Part shown: in pieces, positions 50,912 through 61,197 of the stretch
How the letters are laid out: each line of letters opens with the position of its first letter
Numbering within the stretch: position 1 is the first letter of the stretch
From: Acinetobacter kanungonis
GTDB taxonomy: Bacteria; Pseudomonadota; Gammaproteobacteria; Pseudomonadales; Moraxellaceae
Direction: 5' to 3'
Length of the DNA stretch: 64,000 nucleotides
NCBI RefSeq assembly: GCF_009939195.1
Contig: NZ_JAACKC010000003.1
Coordinates: 62,001 to 126,000 of the forward strand
The notes under the pieces: model-generated
Database searches by the model: none
Seen by the model: only the letters and a program-made list of their open reading frames with translations
Told to the model about the DNA's origin: nothing
Program-made: the position numbers and the translations under genes

Positions 50912-51664
50912 ATGCCACGTATCTTTCTGATTTTAGGTTTAGCCACTGCTGCCGTGTTTGGTGGGTTATTTTATCAATATCATGTGCAACAACAAGAAAG
51001 CGCACAATTGGAGCAATATCAAAAGGTTTTATATGAAAAAACCGACCTGATTTATGCGCAAGCCAAAGACTGGAACACACCCATTGAAGTAGATGTCAGC
51101 GACCCGCGTTTACACGGGGATTATGAGGTCATGGCAAATTTTGTCCTGAGCCAAATGATTCAAAGTGCCGAAGCACGTAATGCCTATTTGCGTGAATTAA
51201 AAGCCATTCATTGGGATGATTTTTTAAATATTCAGCGTTTAAGTAAAGATAAAAAGCAAGACTACCAAGAAACCGACTTAATGTTGCAGCAAGCACATGC
51301 CTTGGCGACGGAATATCAAGTCAAAATTGAGCAAGCCCAACAGAATGCCTTGGAACAGGCCAAACAATTACCGATACAATCGCGCTATCGTCAGCAACTG
51401 GCTGAAAATTTGCGTGAAAGCGCAAAGCAAAATGAAGCACTGGCTTTATTTGAAATTGAAAAACAGGTGCTGGAAAAAGCCGATCAGATTTTTCTGGTCT
51501 TGAAAAATAACCGCTGGGAAAATAAAAACAATACCTTCATGTTTTATGATGATAAGGCATTAAAACAATTTAATACGTTGTATCAAGAGGTTGTGAAACT
51601 GAATAGCCAGATGCAACAGATCCAGCAACAAAATCGAACAGCCCTGCAAGAAAAGCATGATTAA
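50912..51664 (+). CDS. Membrane-anchored coiled-coil protein, unknown
   Basis: 250 residues. An N-terminal membrane helix (residues 4-19) is followed by a long Gln/Glu/Lys-rich helical region (QLEQYQKVLYEKTDLIYAQ; EQAQQNALEQAKQLP), predicted coiled coil in the periplasm. No catalytic motif. AAGGGGAGTCGGAG lies upstream of the ATG. It may be part of an envelope-related cluster with its neighbours; unrecognised. Confidence 0.68.
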   Translation: MPRIFLILGLATAAVFGGLFYQYHVQQQESAQLEQYQKVLYEKTDLIYAQAKDWNTPIEVDVSDPRLHGDYEVMANFVLSQMIQSAEARNAYLRELKAIHWDDFLNIQRLSKDKKQDYQETDLMLQQAHALATEYQVKIEQAQQNALEQAKQLPIQSRYRQQLAENLRESAKQNEALALFEIEKQVLEKADQIFLVLKNNRWENKNNTFMFYDDKALKQFNTLYQEVVKLNSQMQQIQQQNRTALQEKHD

Positions 51665-51758
51665 GGGGTGGTTTGCATTGTCATGTAACTTAAAGATAAC
51701 TGCGTTAAGTTGAAGCTGTTGAACACATTCACGCATCAGATTTAAAGCAGGTACAGCA

Positions 51759-52031
51759 ATGAAAACCATTCAGGTCTTTGATGATATTCAACAGGTGTAT
51801 GCCGAGTTTTTAGAAAATAAAGCCTATCCCAAACTCGAAAGTTTAAGCAATTGGGGTAAAAACCGTTTCTTCTTTAGCCAGTATTTTCGCTTGATTGAAG
51901 ACTGGCACCATACCGAACAGATTGTGATTGAGTTTAATCGTCAGTATTTCAGTCTAGATACAGGCAATGCCCCTGATTTTATGGACAAAGAGAAATACAT
52001 GGCGTGGTTGATGGAAGAGCTGTTGCACTAG
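51759..52031 (+). CDS. Conserved-looking small protein (90 residues)
   Basis: A soluble protein without signal, rich in aromatic residues: NKAYPKLESLSNWGKNRFFF, YFRLIEDWHHTEQIVIEF and MDKEKYMAWLMEEL. The composition suggests a compact mixed fold. It lies between the coiled-coil gene and the deaminase gene. Unrecognised. Confidence 0.6.
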   Translation: MKTIQVFDDIQQVYAEFLENKAYPKLESLSNWGKNRFFFSQYFRLIEDWHHTEQIVIEFNRQYFSLDTGNAPDFMDKEKYMAWLMEELLH

Positions 52032-52050
52032 GCGAAAGCCTCTAGTTTTT
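52028..52050 (+). terminator. Terminator after the 90-residue gene
   Basis: ACTAGGC, GAAA loop, GCCTCTAGT (one bulge) and a T-run overlap the stop codon of the preceding gene. Confidence 0.6.
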
Positions 52051-52089
52051 GACTGGATGGTCTGTTTTTTGCTTGTTTGAGTTTCCCTT

Positions 52090-53478
52090 ATGGATGAAAT
52101 CAAACATTGCATGACAACGCTCACTCACTCAAGAATTTGGATTAAACAACCGCTGGCGATTTTTACAGGCAATCAACTGGATGCCCGCAATGGGCTGGTG
52201 ATTCAGGATCAGAAAATTGTCGAGGTACTTGGCAAAGATCAACTGCCAAGCCTGCCGTGTGATGAGGTTTTTGATGCCAAAGATTTGGTGATTATTCCAG
52301 GCTTGATCAATAGCCATCACCACTTTTACCAAACCCTGACCCGCGCTTGGGCGCCTGTGGTCAATGTGCCTTTATTTCCTTGGCTGGTGAACTTGTATCC
52401 TGTCTGGGCAAAACTGAATCCTGAACAACTGCATTTGGCGACCCAAGTGGCGTTAGCTGAATTGTTGCTTTCGGGCTGTACCTTTGCCGCGGATCATCAT
52501 TATTTATTCCCGCAGCAACTGACCGATGCCATCGATATTCAAGTACACGCGGCACAGCAATTGGGCATGCGGGTGATGCTGACGCGTGGCTCGATGAGCT
52601 TGGGTCAGGAACAGGGTGGTTTACCGCCGCAACATACCGTACAAGCCATGGACACCATTCTGCAAGACAGCGAACGTCTGGTGCAGCGCTATCATCAACG
52701 CGGTGCGGAGGCGATGGTCAATATTGCGCTGGCGCCGTGTTCACCTTTTTCGGTCACGCCTGAAATTATGCGTGAAAGTGCGCAACTTGCCGAACAGTTG
52801 GATGTACGATTACATACCCATTTGGCCGAAACCCTTGATGAAGAAGCCTTCTGTTTAGAGAAATTTGGTATGCGTACCGTGGACTATCTGGAAAGTGTCG
52901 GTTGGTTAAATGCACGCACATGGTTGGCGCACGGCATCCATTTCAATGCCGATGAAATTCAACATTTGGGTCTGGCTGGAGTCGGCATCTGCCATTGCCC
53001 ACATTCGAATATGCGCTTGGCTTCGGGGATTTGCCCGACACTGGATTTAATGCAGGCCGGTGCCACAATTGGTTTGGGGGTTGATGGTTCTGCTTCAGGT
53101 GATGCCTCGAACTTAATTCTAGAAGCACGTCAAGCCATGTATTTACAGCGTTTGAAATATGGGGCAGAGCAGATTACCCCAGAACTGGTACTGAGTTGGG
53201 GAACGCAAGGCTCGGCACAATTATTGGGACGTGGTCAGGATTTGGGACAGTTGGCACCCAACTTTCAGGCAGATTTAGCGTGCTATAAGCTGGATGATTT
53301 GAAGTTTTCAGGCAGTCATGACCCGATTGCCGCCTTACTGTTATGTGGTGCCGACAAAGCGGAACATGTGATGGTGGCAGGGCAGTGGCAAGTCAAAGCA
53401 GGACAAATTCAAGGATTGGATTTGGAAGAATTGAAATTCAAGCATCGCGCCGCGGCAAAGGCATTATTGGCGGCTTGA
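52090..53478 (+). CDS. 8-oxoguanine deaminase-type amidohydrolase
   Basis: Metal-dependent amidohydrolase of 462 residues. Motifs: RIWIKQPLAIFTGNQLDARNG (N-terminal strand, typical of 8-oxoguanine deaminases), metal-binding NSHHHFYQTLTRAWAP, HTHLAET, HGIHFNADE, and GLGVDGSASGDASNL. It probably converts 8-oxoguanine to urate or a related purine; substrate choice is inferred from the RIWIK-type N-terminus. The start may be ATG 52090 or the in-frame ATG 52111. Convergent with the next gene. Confidence 0.85.
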   Translation: MDEIKHCMTTLTHSRIWIKQPLAIFTGNQLDARNGLVIQDQKIVEVLGKDQLPSLPCDEVFDAKDLVIIPGLINSHHHFYQTLTRAWAPVVNVPLFPWLVNLYPVWAKLNPEQLHLATQVALAELLLSGCTFAADHHYLFPQQLTDAIDIQVHAAQQLGMRVMLTRGSMSLGQEQGGLPPQHTVQAMDTILQDSERLVQRYHQRGAEAMVNIALAPCSPFSVTPEIMRESAQLAEQLDVRLHTHLAETLDEEAFCLEKFGMRTVDYLESVGWLNARTWLAHGIHFNADEIQHLGLAGVGICHCPHSNMRLASGICPTLDLMQAGATIGLGVDGSASGDASNLILEARQAMYLQRLKYGAEQITPELVLSWGTQGSAQLLGRGQDLGQLAPNFQADLACYKLDDLKFSGSHDPIAALLLCGADKAEHVMVAGQWQVKAGQIQGLDLEELKFKHRAAAKALLAA

Positions 53479-53494
53479 TACGCATTGCTAAACA

Positions 53495-53522
53495 GAAGTC
53501 CATGCCTTGCTGCATGGACTTC
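53495..53522. terminator. Hairpin between convergent genes
   Basis: GAAGTCCATGC pairs with GCATGGACTTC around a six-base loop. There is no T-run, but it lies between convergent stops and may act for both. Confidence 0.6.
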
Positions 53523-53533
53523 ATCGTATGAGA

Positions 53534-54232
53534 TTAATCAAAGATTTTTTCGGCAGCCTGAAACGGCAGGCTAATCACATCAATGGCAACAGCAAAGGGC
53601 AGCAGCACCAGTTTCTCAAAAGGATTTAGGCTGGATTTGGACTGATAGCTTTCTTCCTGATAGCTATAAATACTGACCTGATACGGCTTACTCAGCGGTT
53701 TTAAGCTGTTCAGATTATTTGCAGCAGGGTAAACCACACCTGCTAAAGGAATATCGAAACAGAAACGTTGAGCCTGCATACGTTCATCACTGACAGTTGA
53801 ACATTCTTTTGCGCCATTTTCGATAAAGAATTCGAGGTCTTTTTTACTGATGTCTTCTTTGAGTTTGATATAAGAAAGCGGCAGCGTACCTGTGAAATGA
53901 CCATCATTTTTTGCTGAATAGAAGTCGAGTGCTTTGGTCATTTGAATATTTTTGGGATCGAGTTTGGTGATGAGCGTGACAAACTGAGCACCGCCTTGGG
54001 TCAAGATGTAGCTATTCTTTTGCCCTGCAATGACCAAGCTGTTGGCAGGTAGGGTGGTGAGTGCTTGGGCGGGTTTACCAAACGCAACCACTTGGTCTTC
54101 AACCAAAGTGACTTTGTTGGAGCGAGTATAGGTTTTATTGTCTTTGGTGATGAGGGTTTTGGTGGCACAGCCTGTAAAAAGTGTCGCCATTACGCCTACA
54201 CCAATGAGGGTTTTAACTGGTGATGAAAACAT
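53534..54232 (-). CDS. Putative lipoprotein of unknown function
   Basis: 232 residues: a signal peptide with the lipobox LFTGC at about residue 22, then a Lys/Thr-rich start (KTLITKDNKTYTRSNKV) and beta-strand-like sequence containing SYIKLKEDISKKDLEFFIE and a C-terminal hydrophobic LLPFAVAIDVISLPFQAA. Two further Cys (ECS and RFCFD) could form a disulfide. No family recognised. It is the last core gene before the accessory locus. Confidence 0.72.
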   Translation of the reverse strand: MFSSPVKTLIGVGVMATLFTGCATKTLITKDNKTYTRSNKVTLVEDQVVAFGKPAQALTTLPANSLVIAGQKNSYILTQGGAQFVTLITKLDPKNIQMTKALDFYSAKNDGHFTGTLPLSYIKLKEDISKKDLEFFIENGAKECSTVSDERMQAQRFCFDIPLAGVVYPAANNLNSLKPLSKPYQVSIYSYQEESYQSKSSLNPFEKLVLLPFAVAIDVISLPFQAAEKIFD

Positions 54233-54565
54233 CTGTCACTCCGAATCATTAAAAATTTATAAAGCAGATTTTTTATTGTTGTTAAGCCTATCATTAAAAG
54301 ATTCAAAGGATTGTAAAAGCTTTTATCTCTTATTTTTTGTATAGCCATTGATTCATAATGGAAATTCCCTCTCCTTTTTAAGGAGAGGGTTAGGGTGAGG
54401 ATTTTCTTAAACTGTCTCCTCATTCTAACCTTCTCGCAAGGGGAGAAGGAACTTTTCATATGTATTTTAATATCTAGTAAAGTTTGCTTTTAGATAAGTG
54501 GAATTTTAAATATTGTAAGTTTAATATATCTATTTTGTTGAATTTTATAATATTTAGAGGGTACT
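54233..54565. other. A+T-rich junction before the SIR2 gene
   Basis: 333 bases holding the inverted REP-like pair (54365-54451) and, after it, a very A+T-rich segment with a possible promoter (TTGCTT at 54484, 17 bases, TAAATA at 54507) and a TATAAT near 54550 just ahead of the GAGGG ribosome site. No gene. Confidence 0.6.
54365..54451. repeat. Inverted pair of REP-like palindromic units
   Basis: Unit A reads TTCCCTCTCC, spacer, GGAGAGGG TTAGGGTGAGGA. The second half, read in reverse, is TTCCTTCTCC, spacer, GAGAAGG TTAGAATGAGGA. The two units are therefore the same imperfect palindrome plus tail in opposite orientation, which is the layout of a bacterial interspersed mosaic element. It sits at the left edge of the accessory locus. 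Confidence 0.75.
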
Positions 54566-56107
54566 ATGGATATAACTGAAAATTTGAAAGGTATAATTAA
54601 AGATAGTCCTACAGCCCCATTTTTATTTATCGGTTCTGGTTTTTCTAGAAGGTATTTAGGGTTAGAGGATTGGAAAGGGTTGTTAAGTAAATTTGGGGAA
54701 AAATTACCGACTGGATTTATTCGTTATGTAAGTGAAAGTAATGGAGATTTGGCTTTAGCAGCTGAAAAAATGGCTGAACCCTATTCTAACTATTGGTGGT
54801 CATTACCAACCTCAGAGGAAATAGCAAATCGTCCTGAATGGCATACACATATATCCTCACCGCTAAGGCATGATATTTGTGAATATTTAAAAACAGTTAT
54901 GATGGATGACAAGAAATTACAACACGAGCTGAATGTTCTTACATCTAATAAAACTATTATTGATGGCATCATTACAACAAATTGGGACTTACTTTTAGAA
55001 AATATTTTTATTAATGAAAAATATAAAGTTTATATAGGTCAAAGTAATTTATTATTCTCAAATCCACAGAAAATAGCAGAAATATATAAGATTCATGGAT
55101 GTTGTTCAGATCCAAAATCTTTAGTCTTAACTAAAGCAGATTATGATGAATTCCATAAGAAAAATCCATATTTAGCAGCAAAGCTATTATCAATTTTTCT
55201 TGAGCATCCAGTTTTATTCATAGGTTACTCACTACATGATGAAAATATAAAATCTATTTTGTGTTCGATTTCTGAAATGATGACGAATGATGAACATAAA
55301 CAAAAACTTGCAAATAATTTAATATTTTTAAATCGTTCACATGATGGAAAAGATTCAATTTCAAAAACACATTTTGCTTTTGAGGAGGGTAAGAGTATTC
55401 CTATTACTCAAATTAAAACAGATGATTACTCAAAGGTGTATAAAGCATTCCAAGCTAGGGAAAGAAAGATTCCAGCGTATCTTTTACGTGTTTTTAGAGA
55501 GCAATTTTATGAAATTGTTAAAGGAGATGCTCCTGAAAAAAAATTATACTGTGCTACTAATGTTGATGAAATTATGGATGGAAAAAGCGAAATTGAATTT
55601 GTTGCAGGTTTTGGCTTAAGTAGAGGTAAAATAGGTGATATTGGTTTACAAGGTATTGAAGTTGAAAATTTATTAAGAGATATCATTTATGATGATATTC
55701 AATTTGAGAAAAAGGAAATATTGACTAAAACACTTCCTAGATTAAAGTCTAAAGGTAAATATATACCTATCCAGAAATTTTTAAAGAATACAGATGTAAC
55801 TATAGAAGAACTAGAACAACTTGGGTTAACTGAATTAGTTGAGCGGAATAAAAATGATTATCTAAAATTAATTCCTGCAAACTATCAAAATACTTATAAA
55901 AATAGAAATTTTACAAGTATTCAAGATGTTATTAATTCAGATTTGTCCGATACTGGGAAATTTGATGTTCTTAGCTGGTGTATATTAAAAATGAAAAGTG
56001 ATTTAAAGGTAGTTAATGATTTTTTAAGGGTCAAATTTGATGAACATAAAAAAAATTCATCTTTTAAAAGGTTAGTGTGTATTTACGATTTAGTTAAATA
56101 TAAATAA
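54566..56107 (+). CDS. SIR2-like NAD-binding protein, probable anti-phage defence effector
   Basis: 513 residues. The N-terminal half (about 15-250) is a SIR2-like domain: GSGFSRR at 23-29 replaces the usual GAGxS, TTNWD at 137-141 supplies the Asn, IHG at 176-178 the catalytic His, and FIGYSLHDENI at 218-228 closes the Rossmann fold. In defence SIR2 proteins such as ThsA and DSR2, equivalent Asn and His residues hydrolyse NAD+. The C-terminal half (about 290-513) is Lys/Ile-rich, helical and unrecognised, presumably the sensor or partner domain. The gene is far more A+T-rich than its neighbours, uses ATA for Ile often and is a lone gene inserted between core genes, so it was probably acquired. 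Ribosome site GAGGG. Function inferred. Confidence 0.85.
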   Translation: MDITENLKGIIKDSPTAPFLFIGSGFSRRYLGLEDWKGLLSKFGEKLPTGFIRYVSESNGDLALAAEKMAEPYSNYWWSLPTSEEIANRPEWHTHISSPLRHDICEYLKTVMMDDKKLQHELNVLTSNKTIIDGIITTNWDLLLENIFINEKYKVYIGQSNLLFSNPQKIAEIYKIHGCCSDPKSLVLTKADYDEFHKKNPYLAAKLLSIFLEHPVLFIGYSLHDENIKSILCSISEMMTNDEHKQKLANNLIFLNRSHDGKDSISKTHFAFEEGKSIPITQIKTDDYSKVYKAFQARERKIPAYLLRVFREQFYEIVKGDAPEKKLYCATNVDEIMDGKSEIEFVAGFGLSRGKIGDIGLQGIEVENLLRDIIYDDIQFEKKEILTKTLPRLKSKGKYIPIQKFLKNTDVTIEELEQLGLTELVERNKNDYLKLIPANYQNTYKNRNFTSIQDVINSDLSDTGKFDVLSWCILKMKSDLKVVNDFLRVKFDEHKKNSSFKRLVCIYDLVKYK

Positions 56108-56137
56108 AAGAAACCCCGCAATAAGCGGGGTTTCTTT
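56105..56137. terminator. Bidirectional terminator between the SIR2 gene and fadA
   Basis: A perfect 14-base stem (AAAAGAAACCCCGC / GCGGGGTTTCTTTT) with a five-base loop, starting at the SIR2 stop codon. Confidence 0.93.
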
Positions 56138-56160
56138 TCATCTCAGTCTTTAATTAAACA

Positions 56161-57333
<1,173 letters not shown>

Positions 57334-57345
57334 TCACGTTGCTCC

Positions 57346-59499
57346 TTAACCGTAGAATTTTTTGTTGTTAGCAGCCATGTCACGCAACATTTGTGGCGCT
57401 TCATAAGCTTTACCTAAGTGTGCATATTTGTCGCAAAGTGCAACGTATTCAGCAACACCTGTTTGGTCGATGTAACGGCATGGACCACCACGGAATGGAG
57501 GGAAGCCTACACCCATAATCATCGCCATATCCGCTTCAGAAGCAGTAGCAACAATGTTGTCTTCCAAGCAACGAACCGTTTCGTTACAGAAAGCAAGCAT
57601 CATGCGGTCAATGATTTCTTGAGGGTCGAATTCGTGTTTCTCAGCAGTTGTCACAGATGCCACAAGTTCATAAGCCACTGGATCAACAGTTTTAGCTTTC
57701 TTGCCTTTTTTATCCAGTACGTATTGGTAGAAACCAACATCGTTCTTTTGACCAAGACGTTTGTTTTCGTACATGGTTAAAGTTGCGCCTTTGAAGTCTG
57801 GCTTCATACGGTCAGGGAAACCTTCTGCCATCACTTCCGCACCGTGTACGCCTGTGTCGATACCGACTACGTCGATGAGGTAAGCAGGACCCATAGGCCA
57901 GCCGAATTTTTCCATCACTTTGTCAACTTGCTGGAAGTCCGCACCGTCTTTAAGCAGAAGGTCAAACGCACCAAAGTAAGGGAACAATACGCGGTTTACC
58001 AAGAAGCCTGGGCAGTCGTTGACTACGATTGGTGTTTTACCCATTTTCTGAGCAAGCACCACAGTCGTTGCAATCGCTTCAGCAGAAGTCTTCTCACCAC
58101 GAATCACTTCGACCAACGGCATCATGTGAACTGGGTTAAAGAAATGCATACCTACGAAGTTTTCAGGACGTTGTAGATTTTCAGCCAAACGTGTAATCGA
58201 AATCGTAGATGTGTTCGATGCGATGATCGTGTTTTCACGAACATTTTTCTCGGTTTCAGCCAGTACGATACCCTTCACTTTAGGGTTCTCAGTCACGGCT
58301 TCAATCACGATGTCTACTTCTTTAAACTCGTCATAGCTTAAAGTAGGACGGATGCGCGCAAGTGTTTCACCCATTTGAGCAGGCTTCATTTTCTTGCGTT
58401 CAACTTGTTTGGTCAGTAAGCCATTGGCTTCTTTCATGCCCAAAGCAAGTTGTGGATTACCAATGTCTTTCATGATGATTGGTGTGCCTTTGCTTGCCGC
58501 TTGGTAAGCAATACCACCACCCATGATACCCGCGCCTAGAACCGCTGCTTGGTTAACAGGGTGAGCACCTTTTTCATATTTTTTCGAAGTTTTCTTCACC
58601 ACTTGGTCATTGATGAATAAACCAATCAATGCACCTGCTTGTGGGGTAACGGCTGCTTTGGCAAAGCCTTCAGCTTCCGCTTTTAATGCGTCATTACGTG
58701 GAAGGCTTGCACCTGCTTGTAATGAATCCAACAGGAGTTTTGGCGCAGGGTATTGCGCAGGGTTTGCTTTCGCAAGAACCGCACCTTTCGCCGTGTTGAA
58801 CGCCATCATTTGTTCAAGTTGGTTCAATTTCACTGGGTCAAGTTTTTCTTGACGTTTAGCTTTCCAGTCTACACGACCAGCAAGTGCTTGTTTTACCAAG
58901 TCAATTGCCGCATCTTGAAGTTTGTCCGCTGCAACGACTGCGTCTACAGCACCATCTTTTAACGCAGCAGCAGGCTTTTTCGGCGCAGCCATTGCCATCC
59001 ATTCAACCGCATTGTCGATACCAATCACGCGGCTTAAACGAACAGTACCACCGAAACCAGGGAAGATACCGAGTTTGATTTCTGGTAAGCCCACTTGCGC
59101 TTGTTCAGACATGACACGGTAGTCACAAACCAAACACATTTCAAAACCACCGCCCAATGCCATACCATTGATTGCAGCAACTTTAGGAATATCTAAATCT
59201 TCAAAGCTGTTGAAGATGTCATGTACTGGCATTGCCCAGTCGATAATCGCTTTTTCACCTTGTGCGAAGTTTTCACCAAATTCTGTGATGTCTGCACCAA
59301 CGATGAAAGTAGATTTACCTGAAGTAACGACCAAGCCTTTTACAGAGCTGTCTGCTTTTACAGCAGCAATAGCAGCTTTAAAATCTTCAATCGTTGCACG
59401 GTTAAATTTGTTGACCGACTCACCTTGTAAGTCAAAGCGGAATTCTGCAATTCCGTCCGAAAGCATTTGGACGGTAATGGCATTGCCAGCGTGGATCAT
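57346..59499 (-). CDS. fadB: Fatty-acid oxidation complex alpha subunit
   Basis: Bifunctional enoyl-CoA hydratase and 3-hydroxyacyl-CoA dehydrogenase of 717 residues. The N-terminal crotonase domain has the oxyanion hole [14 protein letters not shown] and [18 protein letters not shown]; the NAD-binding dehydrogenase domain has [17 protein letters not shown] near residue 320 and [17 protein letters not shown]. The C-terminal domain is complete. Upstream is a long gene-free stretch that must hold its promoter. Confidence 0.97.
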   Translation of the reverse strand: MIHAGNAITVQMLSDGIAEFRFDLQGESVNKFNRATIEDFKAAIAAVKADSSVKGLVVTSGKSTFIVGADITEFGENFAQGEKAIIDWAMPVHDIFNSFEDLDIPKVAAINGMALGGGFEMCLVCDYRVMSEQAQVGLPEIKLGIFPGFGGTVRLSRVIGIDNAVEWMAMAAPKKPAAALKDGAVDAVVAADKLQDAAIDLVKQALAGRVDWKAKRQEKLDPVKLNQLEQMMAFNTAKGAVLAKANPAQYPAPKLLLDSLQAGASLPRNDALKAEAEGFAKAAVTPQAGALIGLFINDQVVKKTSKKYEKGAHPVNQAAVLGAGIMGGGIAYQAASKGTPIIMKDIGNPQLALGMKEANGLLTKQVERKKMKPAQMGETLARIRPTLSYDEFKEVDIVIEAVTENPKVKGIVLAETEKNVRENTIIASNTSTISITRLAENLQRPENFVGMHFFNPVHMMPLVEVIRGEKTSAEAIATTVVLAQKMGKTPIVVNDCPGFLVNRVLFPYFGAFDLLLKDGADFQQVDKVMEKFGWPMGPAYLIDVVGIDTGVHGAEVMAEGFPDRMKPDFKGATLTMYENKRLGQKNDVGFYQYVLDKKGKKAKTVDPVAYELVASVTTAEKHEFDPQEIIDRMMLAFCNETVRCLEDNIVATASEADMAMIMGVGFPPFRGGPCRYIDQTGVAEYVALCDKYAHLGKAYEAPQMLRDMAANNKKFYG

Positions 59500-60168
59500 G
59501 CCTGATCTCCTTTATTTTGGAGGACTTCTAAGTTGATGTTTTGAAGCGTGTTCGCTTGTTCTGCGCACATGAATGCTTCGCTAATCTTACGATAACTATA
59601 TCCAAAAAGAACATAACAAGTTGTATCAAGCAGTGACGCAATGGTCATCAATTTTAATTTCCTTTACAGCAAAAATTATTGAAGAAAAAAGTGTGTGAAA
59701 AACTGTTCAATAAGATGCTTCTGTTTTTTATCAAAAAATTGTAATAGTTCTGCGCTTGTTATGTCTGATGGAGAATAAAAAACCACCGCTTCTCACTATG
59801 CGTTTTATGTCAAAAAAGTCAATTGTATTTTGGAAGTTTCCAGTAATTTATCTATTGTTAGGTGGATTAAGCAGTTGATGCTGCTAGAGGATAAGCGGAT
59901 CAGTGAGGGTGCATCAACAGACCATTTTTCACTTGTAGGGATGCGTGATTTTATGACCGATACCTACGCAGGAAAGACAGACATTTGACTGAGATGACTA
60001 CGGGAAAATTCAAAGTAAAATTCAGGTGTTTCAGCATTACAGAGTGAGGGTTTATCTGGATGGTATGAAAAAAACGGAGAGATTTGATAGAATTTCGCCA
60101 AAATTAATGTCTAGACCCATGATCATGCTGCAAAGTGTGATCATCAGAAGCAATGAAAAGAGTGCTGT
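59500..60168. other. 670-base gene-free region between fadB and lpxO (divergent)
   Basis: Must contain the leftward fadBA promoter and the rightward promoter of the LpxO-like gene. I see an inverted repeat GTTGATGC/GCATCAAC at 59874-59918, the palindrome at 60119-60144, and a 15-codon frame at 59941 that I reject. No tRNA, convincing small gene or transposon remnant was found. Confidence 0.6.
60119..60144. promoter_or_regulatory. Palindromic site upstream of the LpxO-like gene
   Basis: ATGATCA and TGATCAT are perfect inverted arms 12 bases apart, centred about 38 bases before the ATG at 60169. The placement suits an operator. No regulator can be named. Confidence 0.45.
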
Positions 60169-61083
60169 ATGATTAAGTGGATTATCTTGGCGATTTTTGT
60201 GATTTCAGCGTTATATATCCAAAATCGCGGTAAAGTGCGTCATTCTTTTTACCGTCAATTTTTTGACCATTCAACCCTATTGGCGCCAATTAACTTTTTG
60301 ATGTACCTGTTTTCCAAGGTGCCCAATCAGCCCTATATTGAAACCCAATATTTTAAAGATTTGAAAGTCTTGGATGAAAACTGGGAAATGATTCGAGATG
60401 AAGCCAAAGCCTTGTATGAGCGCGGCGGTATTAAAGCATCCAGCAGTTATGATGATCTTGGATTTAACTCTTTTTTCAAAACAGGCTGGAAGCGTTTTTA
60501 TCTGAAATGGTATGACTCGGCACATCCATCGGCAGCAGAATTGTGCCCGAAAACTACTGAATTGTTAAAGACCTTGCCGAGCATTAAAGCCGCAATGTTT
60601 ACCGAACTGGCACCTGATAGCCGTTTGGTACGTCACCGAGACCCTTATGCAGGTTCATTACGTTACCATTTGGGTTTAATCACACCGAATGACGACCGTT
60701 GTTTTATTGATGTCGATGGGCAACGTTATTCATGGCGCGATGGTGAAAGCGTGGTGTTTGATGAAACCTACATTCATTATGCCGAAAACAAAACCGATCA
60801 AAATCGCATTATTTTCTTTGCCGATGTCGAGCGTCCGTTAAAGACTCGCTTGATGCAAAAATTTAATCACTGGTTTGGTAAAAATGTGATGACGGCTGCC
60901 AGCTCGCCGAATGAAACAGGTGACCAAACGGGTGGCTTGAACAAGGTGTTTGGCTATGTATATCAGTTACGTTTAAAAGCCAAAGAATTAAAGAAAACCA
61001 ATCGTCAGTTGTACTATTTCTTAAAATGGTTCCTGATGCTAGGGATTTTCTTCCTGATCTTTGTACGTCCTTATGTGTTCTAA
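60169..61083 (+). CDS. lpxO: LpxO-like lipid A hydroxylase (aspartyl/asparaginyl beta-hydroxylase family)
   Basis: Fe(II)/2-oxoglutarate-dependent enzyme that 2-hydroxylates a lipid A acyl chain in the inner membrane. 304 residues: an N-terminal membrane helix (residues 3-17), the iron site RHRDPYAGSLRYHLG (H-x-D) near 160, the second His in ETYIHYAEN near 205, and a C-terminal membrane helix (WFLMLGIFFLIFVRPYVF). The combination of N- and C-terminal membrane anchors with this core is typical of LpxO. Lipid A as substrate is inferred from family. Confidence 0.88.
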   Translation: MIKWIILAIFVISALYIQNRGKVRHSFYRQFFDHSTLLAPINFLMYLFSKVPNQPYIETQYFKDLKVLDENWEMIRDEAKALYERGGIKASSSYDDLGFNSFFKTGWKRFYLKWYDSAHPSAAELCPKTTELLKTLPSIKAAMFTELAPDSRLVRHRDPYAGSLRYHLGLITPNDDRCFIDVDGQRYSWRDGESVVFDETYIHYAENKTDQNRIIFFADVERPLKTRLMQKFNHWFGKNVMTAASSPNETGDQTGGLNKVFGYVYQLRLKAKELKKTNRQLYYFLKWFLMLGIFFLIFVRPYVF

Positions 61084-61098
61084 AGATTAATCGAATTT

Positions 61099-61122
61099 AA
61101 ACGTCCTACGGGGCGTTTTTTT
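61099..61122 (+). terminator. Terminator after lpxO
   Basis: AAACGTCC pairs with GGGGCGTTT (G-U tolerated) followed by T residues. Confidence 0.82.
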
Positions 61123-61197
61123 CTGTCTTAAATTCAACAGGGCATGCTCTTACAGCGGAGGGATTTTTGTGTAAGATAAGAGCAAATGGGGGAGAAT

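Noticed and set aside
59874..59918. GTTGATGC / GCATCAAC inverted repeat
   Set aside because: The arms are eight bases with a 29-base loop and no T-run; weak as a terminator and not distinctive as an operator, so not annotated separately.
59941..59988. 15-codon frame with AGGG before its ATG in the fadB-lpxO gap
   Set aside because: Too short, with no neighbouring regulated gene and no repeated codons to suggest a leader peptide.
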